Positions 1-4,223 of a stretch of DNA of 5,100 bases are shown here, piece by piece. The first letter of the stretch is position 1, and each line of letters begins with the position of its first letter. Made by a program: the position numbers and the translations under genes. This DNA comes from Thermodesulfobacteriota bacterium (GTDB lineage Bacteria > Desulfobacterota > BSN033 > UBA1163), in assembly GCA_030024065.1 (NCBI GenBank), contig JASEIE010000287.1, positions 1-5,100 on the forward strand, given 5' to 3'. A model generated the notes under the pieces. The model was not told the DNA's origin and made no database searches. It saw only the letters and a program-made list of their open reading frames with translations.

Positions 1-754
1 CCTGCAACCCCTTTTCCATCAGGTATTCCTTGACCGCTTTGATGCTTAAGATGCGGTAGTGAAAGACAGAAGCAGCCAACAGAACCTGAGCGCCGCCTTT
101 AACAACACCCTCATAAAAATGCTCGAGCTTCCCAGCTCCACCGGAGGCGACCACCGGCAAGTCCACTGCATCTGAAATGGCCTTTGTAAACTCAAGATCA
201 TAGCCTGCCTGGGTTCCATCTCCATCCATACTGGTTGGAAGAATCACCCCCGCACCCAATTCCTGACACTGCTTTGCCCAGGCAATGGCGTCTTGACCAA
301 CGGGTTTTGTTCCTCCGGAGACAACCAGCTCAAATCCGGATGGCATGTTTTTGTTCCTCCTCGCATCGATCGCCACGGTCACCTTCTCTTTGCCGAACTT
401 TTCTACTGCCTGCCTGACAAGTTCTGGATTCCTCACGGCAGCGCTGTTCATAGAAAACTTGTTAGCTCCTGCCCTCAACACCAGTTCGATATCTTCCAGA
501 GTGGAGATACCGCCGCCAACCGTCAAAGGAATGTGAATCACGGATGAAACGTTCTTAATCCATTCCAGCCTGGTCTTCCGATTTTCTACTGTAGCGGCGA
601 TATCGAGCATGGCCAGCTCATCCGCCCCTTCCTTTTCATAAAACGCCGCATTTTCGACAGGATCCCCTGCATCTTTTAAGTTTATAAAATTGATCCCTTT
701 GACCACCCGACCTTCTTTCATATCAAGGCATGGCATGATTTTAATTGTCCCCAT
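1..754 (-). CDS. hisF: HisF-like imidazole glycerol phosphate synthase cyclase subunit (3' end beyond window)
   Basis: A (beta/alpha)8-barrel of which 251 residues are visible; the C-terminus is cut by the left edge. In histidine synthesis HisF works in the cytoplasm with the glutaminase HisH, using ammonia to turn PRFAR into imidazole glycerol phosphate and AICAR. Seen here: CLDMKEGRVVKG at residues 9-20 with D11 and K19, GADELAMLD at 43-51, PLTVGGGIS at 76-84, VAIDAR at 127-132 with D130, TSMDGDGT at 174-181, and ASGGAGKLEHF at 203-213 and LAASVFH at 226-232 (phosphate site). D11 and D130 fall at the numbering of the catalytic pair in Thermotoga HisF. The ATG at 752-754 has AAGGAG about 6 nt upstream. 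Odd points: IMPCLDM instead of the usual IPCLDV, ILPTSMDGDG instead of LLTSIDxDG, and no other his gene in view. It lies 66 bp downstream of the AAA+ ATPase. Family assignment is firm; whether it is the main histidine enzyme or a paralogue is open. Confidence 0.93.
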   Translation of the reverse strand, partial: MGTIKIMPCLDMKEGRVVKGINFINLKDAGDPVENAAFYEKEGADELAMLDIAATVENRKTRLEWIKNVSSVIHIPLTVGGGISTLEDIELVLRAGANKFSMNSAAVRNPELVRQAVEKFGKEKVTVAIDARRNKNMPSGFELVVSGGTKPVGQDAIAWAKQCQELGAGVILPTSMDGDGTQAGYDLEFTKAISDAVDLPVVASGGAGKLEHFYEGVVKGGAQVLLAASVFHYRILSIKAVKEYLMEKGLQ

Positions 755-780
755 CTTATCTCCTTTTCTTAAAATAGTTG

Positions 781-809
781 TTTATGACCTGTCCCTTTGG
801 GTCTGCCAA
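781..809 (-). promoter_or_regulatory. candidate sigma70-type promoter for hisF-like gene
   Basis: On the minus strand, TTGGCA (804-809) and CATAAA (781-786) are separated by exactly 17 nt. Transcription would start near 774, giving a leader of about 20 nt that carries the AAGGAG ribosome site. The -35 box matches 5 of 6 and the -10 box 4 of 6 consensus bases. It lies entirely within the 66-bp gap after the ATPase stop codon, so the cyclase could be transcribed independently. The spacer contains GACCCAAAGGGACAGGTC, a short imperfect palindrome (GACC...GGTC), which could be incidental. Confidence 0.4.
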
Positions 810-820
810 TGTGAAGGAAA

Positions 821-1963
821 CTATTGAGATAGCTTCTCTTCCATTTGCATCCTAAGCCAGACCGCCAGAATGGGATCCACGAGGCGCCATCCCCCTGCTT
901 CTTCATCCTTTTCGATCAGATCCAGTTCCTCAAGTTGCCTGGAGGAATGCTGGACTCCTCCCACCGACCCAAGCCCATGTTTTTGAATATAGCCACTTGC
1001 CAGAAGCTTCAGCGTCGGCTCCTTGGCCAAAGCTTGCAAGAGAAGACGTTGGTGAGGGGATAACCCTTGGAGGGTTGCTTCAAAAACCGGCCTTTCTGAT
1101 AGAATTAGCCTTTCAATCCCATGATCGACCGCATCTTCCGTGACTGTCTTGGAGAGTTCATAAACGAAGAAAGCCAATTTCTGCGAGTAATAGGGATGAT
1201 ACCCCGTAAGGGATGCGAGCCGGCGCGCCACTGTCTCGGTACATTTCCTTTGACTTTTCTTAAATTGCCCAGCAATAAATTGGACCAGTTCGTCGGACGG
1301 AAGCAGGTTCAAGGGGTAGTTGATGGCGCTCTGGAAGAACGGACGTTGTCTTTCATTGAAGATACCCAAGAGAATACGGCGGCGGCTTCCAATAAAGAAG
1401 TGAGATGCCTGCAGTTGTTGAATATGAGTTCTCATGATTCCTTCAACCTGCAGGGCCTCTCTCAATGTGGCAATTTCCTGAAATTCATCGAGAGCCACAT
1501 GGACAAGGGATTTTGTGGTATTCACAAATTCCCGAAGCGAATCCATTGTCTCGTCAAGGAGCCCTAAACCGCCTTTTCCTGCAGTGGAAGGCTCGACACT
1601 CAAAGAAACCCCTCCTGAAGGATCAGGTTTCAAAACAGGACGAAAAGATTTCATAGCCCGGAGCGCTGACTTCCAGAGTAGCTCCTTCTTGTGCGTGATG
1701 ACGAAGACCGCTTTAGCTAACCTAAAAGCCACATCATCAACAGAAGCAACCCCAAAGAAATCGGCAAAGAGCGTAACGGCGCCCTTATTCGCCAAACTAT
1801 TTTGAATCCTTTTAACCAGTGACGTTTTTCCATAACGTCGGGGTGAAAAGAGGACGACGTTTGCTTTCGCCTCGGCATAGGATTGCAGCTCCGTAAGCTC
1901 TCTATTCCTGTCGCAAAAGGGGGCGTCAACCGGTACTTCCTGAAGATAGAAAGGATTGCCCAT
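821..1963 (-). CDS. orphan AAA+ family ATPase (archaeal-type ATPase_2-like) with C-terminal winged-helix-like region
   Basis: A 380-residue soluble protein. The N-terminal FCDRNRELTEL (16-26) resembles the 'FxGRExEL' lead-in of archaeal-type ATPases (PF01637-like, related to STAND/MNS NTPases). Next come a Walker A motif, SPRRYGKTS (40-48), with K46 and T47; a hydrophobic Walker B strand ending in LDEFQEI (158-164, D159/E160); a sensor-1-like strand FFIGSRRR (189-196); and GYHPYYSQ (254-261), typical of this family. The C-terminal part (about 300-370) ends in WRLVDPILAVWLR, as in members with a winged-helix tail. The P-loop begins SPRR rather than GPRR/GxxG, a common relaxed form in this family. 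Cellular role is unknown: such proteins occur as standalone genes and are variously guessed to act in DNA or signalling processes. The ATG at 1961-1963 has AAGGAG 6 nt upstream and a promoter at 2014-2043. It is followed by the hisF-like gene. No toxin, nuclease or sensor domain is fused. Confidence 0.88.
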   Translation of the reverse strand: MGNPFYLQEVPVDAPFCDRNRELTELQSYAEAKANVVLFSPRRYGKTSLVKRIQNSLANKGAVTLFADFFGVASVDDVAFRLAKAVFVITHKKELLWKSALRAMKSFRPVLKPDPSGGVSLSVEPSTAGKGGLGLLDETMDSLREFVNTTKSLVHVALDEFQEIATLREALQVEGIMRTHIQQLQASHFFIGSRRRILLGIFNERQRPFFQSAINYPLNLLPSDELVQFIAGQFKKSQRKCTETVARRLASLTGYHPYYSQKLAFFVYELSKTVTEDAVDHGIERLILSERPVFEATLQGLSPHQRLLLQALAKEPTLKLLASGYIQKHGLGSVGGVQHSSRQLEELDLIEKDEEAGGWRLVDPILAVWLRMQMEEKLSQ

Positions 1964-2013
1964 CGTATCTCCTTAAGATTTTAAAATAATTGAAGTTCCA
2001 TTATGGTAACCCA

Positions 2014-2043
2014 ATAATATTATATCAATGATGAGATTGTCAA
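2014..2043 (-). promoter_or_regulatory. sigma70-type promoter of the AAA+ ATPase gene
   Basis: On the minus strand, a perfect TTGACA (2038-2043) is followed after 18 nt by TATTAT (2014-2019), 5 of 6 matches to the -10 consensus. A perfect TATAAT also occurs at 2019-2024, but its spacing of 13 nt is too short. The predicted start near 2007 gives a leader of about 43 nt with the AAGGAG site just before the ATPase ATG. The promoter lies 16 bp outside the left flanking repeat of the MITE-like element. Confidence 0.6.
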
Positions 2044-2058
2044 TATCCAACATATAAT

Positions 2059-2074
2059 TTATAAAATTGAGAAT
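2059..2074 (+). repeat. 16-bp direct repeat, left copy
   Basis: TTATAAAATTGAGAAT occurs here and again at 2343-2358, identical over 16 bases and in the same orientation. The copy directly abuts the left terminus (CA...) of the inverted-repeat element, as a target-site duplication would. It is AT-rich, so some chance contribution cannot be excluded. Confidence 0.75.
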
Positions 2075-2342
2075 CAATTTAGCTCTTTGAAACGATGCTG
2101 ATAGGACACCGGTCAGGGATGCTGGAGAAGCCTTAGGGCGGATACCTTTTTTCAAATAATATGGACGGTCCACAGGTAATTCAGCCTTCCAAGAATTTCT
2201 TTGGTACCAACGGTATGACCTATGAAGACCGTATTCTAATGCTTGGCCTGCCTGCCCCGCCCTCGGTCGGGACCGCCTGCCTGCCGGTAGGCAGGGAAGC
2301 ATTCCTGACTGGTGGCCAACTCCATTTCAAAGCGCTAAAGTG
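2075..2342. mobile_element. candidate MITE-like element with terminal inverted repeats
   Basis: The two ends match as inverted repeats. The left end 2075-2092 (CAATTTAGCTCTTTGAAA) pairs with the reverse complement of 2325-2342 (CACTTTAGCGCTTTGAAA), 16 of 18 identical. A second pair of blocks lies further in: ACCGGTCAGGGATGCT (2108-2123) against the reverse complement of 2298-2313 (ACCAGTCAGGAATGCT), 14 of 16 identical. The gaps between the blocks differ slightly, 15 versus 11 nt. The 268-bp unit is bounded exactly by the 16-bp direct repeats at 2059-2074 and 2343-2358. It carries an internal GC-rich palindrome and no transposase. The visible structure fits a non-autonomous transposable element moved in trans. 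The mobility, the exact borders and the idea that the direct repeats are a target duplication are inferences; 16 bp would be long for most IS families. Confidence 0.55.
2246..2295. repeat. GC-rich REP-like palindrome with competing stems
   Basis: Within the MITE-like element, the 20 bases 2276-2295 form a near-perfect palindrome (CCTGCCT...AGGCAGG; one G-T wobble, the other nine pairs Watson-Crick). The left arm GCCTGCCTGCC at 2275-2285 is duplicated exactly at 2246-2256. The right arm 2286-2295 can therefore pair with either copy, the farther pairing enclosing a small CCCG...CGGG stem. The composition differs sharply from the AT-rich flanks. From memory, CCTGCC/GGCAGG palindromes of this kind recur between genes in some uncultured bacterial genomes. 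Copy number here cannot be judged from one window. Confidence 0.65.
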
Positions 2343-2358
2343 TTATAAAATTGAGAAT
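2343..2358 (+). repeat. 16-bp direct repeat, right copy
   Basis: Identical to 2059-2074 and immediately adjacent to the right terminus (...TG at 2341-2342) of the inverted-repeat element. This copy also contains TTGAGA (2351-2356), the possible -35 box of the Smr gene, so the insertion may have reshaped that gene's promoter. Confidence 0.75.
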
Positions 2359-2379
2359 TTTAGTGAATTATTGTATCGT
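2351..2379 (+). promoter_or_regulatory. weak candidate promoter for the Smr-domain gene
   Basis: TTGAGA (2351-2356, 5 of 6) and TATCGT (2374-2379, 4 of 6) are 17 nt apart. The predicted start near 2386 leaves a leader of about 28 nt with GAGG (2402-2405) 8 nt before the ATG. The -35 box lies inside the right 16-bp direct repeat. The -10 box is poor. Confidence 0.35.
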
Positions 2380-2413
2380 TAAATTATCTCCTTGGTGAAA
2401 CGAGGCTTTATCC

Positions 2414-3121
2414 ATGAAACCTCGGAAACCTTGCCTCACTTTAAAATCCTTTCAGGAATTAATCTCTGTTCTCGATCTAACCTCTCTACCGGATGAGCGC
2501 CCCTTTACCCATCGGATTCCTGAAGAAATACTTTCCCCCGAATCAGAGGCGGAACTTTTTAAAAAAGAGATGGAAGGGGTAAAACCTTTTCAAAAGAAGG
2601 AACGGATTTGGAAAATAGCCAAGGCCGAGCTGTCAGAGGGTTTTAAGAAAAAGGATGATGCGGAAAGTTTAAAAAAGCTTGAGGATCTTATTCATTACGG
2701 GACAGGCTTCAATGTTGCGGACACGCCAGAATACATCGAAGGCACCGGGTATCATATTCATCCTGAGATTGCAAGGCGTCTCCATCGGGGAGACTTTTCG
2801 ATTCAGGCCCATCTCGACCTTCATGGGCTTACCGCAGAGGAGGCCAAAGAGATTTTTGATCAGTTTATGAAGTGGGCTGTAACCCATGGAAAGACAGGCA
2901 TTTTAGTGACTCATGGCCGAGGTCTTTCCTCCCCTGCCGAACCGGTATTAAAGAGGAAGGTCGAAGAATGGCTTACCCGGGGTTCATGGCGAAAATGGGT
3001 CGTCGCCTATTCAAGCGCAAGGCGATGCGATGGCGGGGCAGGAGCCACCTATGTTTTGCTCAGGCAGCGTCCTGTTTCAAAGCGGTTGAAGATCAGGAGG
3101 ACTGCCGGCGGAAAAACCTGA
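2414..3121 (+). CDS. Smr (small MutS-related) domain protein, putative nuclease
   Basis: A 235-residue protein with a C-terminal Smr domain (about 133-218). Hallmarks seen: LDLHG (134-138) with D135 and H137, THGRG (166-170), and GGAGATYVLL (207-216), in the order and spacing of the family. Smr domains are endonucleases. In E. coli SmrB cleaves mRNA at collided ribosomes, and MutS2 carries the domain at its C-terminus. The standalone architecture with a charged N-terminal extension (about 130 residues, lysine/glutamate-rich around 48-93) is closer to SmrA/SmrB-type proteins than to MutS2. A basic tail, KRLKIRRTAGGKT, follows the domain. No MutS ATPase or zinc-finger motif is present. The ATG has GAGG 8 nt upstream. 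The last 29 bases overlap the end of the convergent membrane-protein gene. The domain call is secure; DNA versus RNA substrate is not decided by sequence. Confidence 0.9.
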   Translation: MKPRKPCLTLKSFQELISVLDLTSLPDERPFTHRIPEEILSPESEAELFKKEMEGVKPFQKKERIWKIAKAELSEGFKKKDDAESLKKLEDLIHYGTGFNVADTPEYIEGTGYHIHPEIARRLHRGDFSIQAHLDLHGLTAEEAKEIFDQFMKWAVTHGKTGILVTHGRGLSSPAEPVLKRKVEEWLTRGSWRKWVVAYSSARRCDGGAGATYVLLRQRPVSKRLKIRRTAGGKT

Positions 3122-3818
3122 TCGGGAAAAAGAAGAGGAAGAGAAGAATTAAAAGGAGGACCCGCTGATAGACCTCGATGCCAAAATAGATGAGGAAGAA
3201 TAAAAAAGCACTCAAGAGGATGAAAAAATGAATCCTCATTACCCCTTGGTAGATGGCTTTTAAATTAACGCCAGGATTTCCACTAAAGATAATCCCCCGC
3301 CTTGCAATAAAAGTTCCTAAAATCATTGGCCAATAATTGACTGCCAGATAAGTCAATACCACTCCTTTATCGGCATTGATAAAACCATTAGGGCCGAAAA
3401 GACTCAGAGGTTCCATCTGTAGGAAAAAAGACATCAACATGGCGTGGACAGTATGGAAGAAGGTGAAGTGAAACCAGGTGAATACACCAATTCCCAGAGT
3501 TCCGATGACAATGAGGATGGCTGGCCATGGGGTGGCAGGGTTCCTATTAGAAAAAGTTTTTTGGCTGAATGATTTTGTTCTAAAATAGGCCGAAAGAGGG
3601 TCTCCTTTTTCATTAAGATCCTCCTCCCGTAGAAGAGGTATTCCCGCCAGGTGAAAGAGGGTCCGGAGAACAGATGACAGGATGACCACCCAGCCTGTGA
3701 GGAGACTCGATACCCATAAGCCCCAGCAGAGCTCATTGGCTTGCCATTCGAATTGAAAGGCGAAAAAGGCTGTCAGGAAAAAGGCAAGAATATCAAAGAG
3801 ACGATTGTTCCAACCCAT
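3093..3818 (-). CDS. multi-spanning integral membrane protein of unknown function
   Basis: A 241-residue, strongly hydrophobic protein. Apparent membrane segments: about 7-23, 32-55, 99-134 (one or two helices), 153-171, 195-213 and 215-234, hence five to seven spans. A polar loop at about 62-97 (REEDLNEKGDP) precedes the third segment. The tail IRFFRRQSS is basic, suggesting a cytoplasmic C-terminus by the positive-inside rule. I do not recognise the family with confidence; the layout vaguely recalls uncharacterised DUF6498-type membrane proteins, and I do not assert that. The frame is open from an ATG at 3842, but that codon lies inside the predicted -10 box and lacks a ribosome site. The ATG at 3816-3818 has AGGTG 7 nt upstream and is chosen. 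The gene converges on and overlaps the Smr gene by 29 bp and diverges from the cysteine-rich gene. Confidence 0.75.
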   Translation of the reverse strand: MGWNNRLFDILAFFLTAFFAFQFEWQANELCWGLWVSSLLTGWVVILSSVLRTLFHLAGIPLLREEDLNEKGDPLSAYFRTKSFSQKTFSNRNPATPWPAILIVIGTLGIGVFTWFHFTFFHTVHAMLMSFFLQMEPLSLFGPNGFINADKGVVLTYLAVNYWPMILGTFIARRGIIFSGNPGVNLKAIYQGVMRIHFFILLSAFLFFLIYFGIEVYQRVLLLILLFLFFFPIRFFRRQSS

Positions 3819-3837
3819 CTCGATACACCTAATTATA

Positions 3838-3866
3838 TTCATACCAAAATGGAAAGTTTAGGTCAA
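3838..3866 (-). promoter_or_regulatory. sigma70-type promoter of the membrane-protein gene
   Basis: On the minus strand, TTGACC (3861-3866, 5 of 6) and TATGAA (3838-3843, 4 of 6) are separated by 17 nt, placing the start near 3831, just before the AGGTG site and the ATG at 3818. A perfect TATAAT also overlaps on the downstream side (3832-3837), but its spacing to this -35 box is 23 nt. The position rules out the upstream ATG at 3842 as the start codon. Confidence 0.55.
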
Positions 3867-3895
3867 TGGATGAAGGATAAATTAGCATATGCTCT

Positions 3896-3924
3896 TTGAC
3901 TGCTCGGGTTTATTTGGATATGAT
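3896..3924 (+). promoter_or_regulatory. sigma70-type promoter of the cysteine-rich gene
   Basis: TTGACT (3896-3901) and TATGAT (3919-3924) each match 5 of 6 consensus bases and are exactly 17 nt apart. Transcription should begin near 3931, so the leader is only about 12 nt and its 5' end is the GGAGG (3931-3935) ribosome site itself. The in-frame ATG at 3889 lies upstream of this promoter and is therefore unlikely to be used. Confidence 0.6.
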
Positions 3925-3942
3925 CGGAGTGGAGGGAAAGGG

Positions 3943-4161
3943 ATGAAGTGCAGAAATCATCCAGAGCGTGATGCCATTGCGGTCTGCCAGAAGCATGATA
4001 CTGGGTTCTGCCAGGAATGCTGTGAGTGCCTTAACATCGACCATTGCTGTGAATGTATGGATCCCAAACTTTACTGCGAATTCAGAACCCAGTGCCTCAT
4101 CTGGGAGATGTCCAGGGACAGAAGGAAGGAAAAAATTGATAGGGAGATGGGGAGACCCTGA
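3943..4161 (+). CDS. small cysteine-rich zinc-finger-like protein (B-box-like N-terminus)
   Basis: A 72-residue protein with 11 cysteines (3, 15, 23, 26, 27, 29, 35, 36, 38, 45, 51) and three histidines (6, 18, 34). The N-terminal pattern C3-x2-H6, C15-x2-H18, C23-x2-C26 resembles a B-box-type zinc finger (CxxHxxxxAxxxCxxH...FCxxC). The following CxCLNIDHCCEC and YCEFRTQC could form a second metal site. The tail (57-72, RDRRKEKIDRE) is highly charged. No signal peptide or membrane segment, so cytoplasmic. Similar short 'C...YCxFRxxCLIW' proteins are, from memory, found as hypotheticals in Desulfobacterota; function unknown. Zinc binding is inferred; an iron-sulphur role is possible. I chose the ATG at 3943 because it has GGAGG 7 nt upstream and lies just after a strong promoter; a longer frame from 3889 would place 18 extra residues over that promoter. 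Confidence 0.78.
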   Translation: MKCRNHPERDAIAVCQKHDTGFCQECCECLNIDHCCECMDPKLYCEFRTQCLIWEMSRDRRKEKIDREMGRP

Positions 4162-4179
4162 ACCATGTGAGGTTCAGGG
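4156..4179. terminator. hairpin at the end of the cysteine-rich gene, possible bidirectional terminator
   Basis: A perfect 9-bp stem, CCCTGAACC (4156-4164) with GGTTCAGGG (4171-4179), and a 6-nt loop. The TGA stop codon of the cysteine-rich gene (4159-4161) is inside the left arm. The hairpin lies between two convergent genes, where a shared terminator is expected. Neither side has a clear run of T, so a classic intrinsic terminator is uncertain; it may instead protect the mRNA 3' end. Confidence 0.5.
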
Positions 4180-4223
4180 CTGGTATGTCCCTGTTGTGAT
4201 TATAACCAAAATTGTAACGAGAA

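Larger units (their letters stand above)
1964..2413. other. 450-bp intergenic region between divergent genes
   Basis: This gene-free stretch separates the ATPase (minus) from the Smr gene (plus). It holds the ATPase promoter, a MITE-like inverted-repeat element with flanking 16-bp direct repeats, a GC-rich palindrome, and a weak promoter for the Smr gene. Open frames that cross it run straight through the element and repeats and show no recognisable protein, so I read it as non-coding. Confidence 0.8.

Noticed and set aside
293..547. 84-codon and other short open frames on the plus strand
   Set aside because: They are antisense to the hisF-like gene, whose minus-strand translation is unmistakable.
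1..754. HisF2-type cyclase of O-antigen amidination (WbpI/WbpG-linked type)
   Set aside because: Those paralogues, as I recall them, lack the CLDxKxGRVVKG start seen here, and no sugar or LPS gene is in view.
1121..1567. 148-codon open frame on the plus strand
   Set aside because: It is wholly antisense to the well-supported AAA+ ATPase and has no domain or ribosome site. It is a shadow frame.
821..1963. Anti-phage defence ATPase (STAND-type) or toxin-antitoxin component
   Set aside because: There is no fused effector or repeat sensor domain, and no nuclease, protease or toxin partner adjacent. The motifs fit the general archaeal-type ATPase family only.
1973..2302. 109-codon open frame on the minus strand upstream of the ATPase
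   Set aside because: It runs through the direct repeat, the inverted-repeat arms and the GC palindrome, and through the ATPase promoter. Its translation shows only repeat-derived segments (for example LPCLPAGR) and no recognisable domain.
2161..2382. 73-codon open frame on the plus strand before the Smr gene
   Set aside because: It starts inside the MITE-like element and spans the palindrome and right inverted repeat. It has no ribosome site and its sequence is dictated by the repeats (ACLPVGR).
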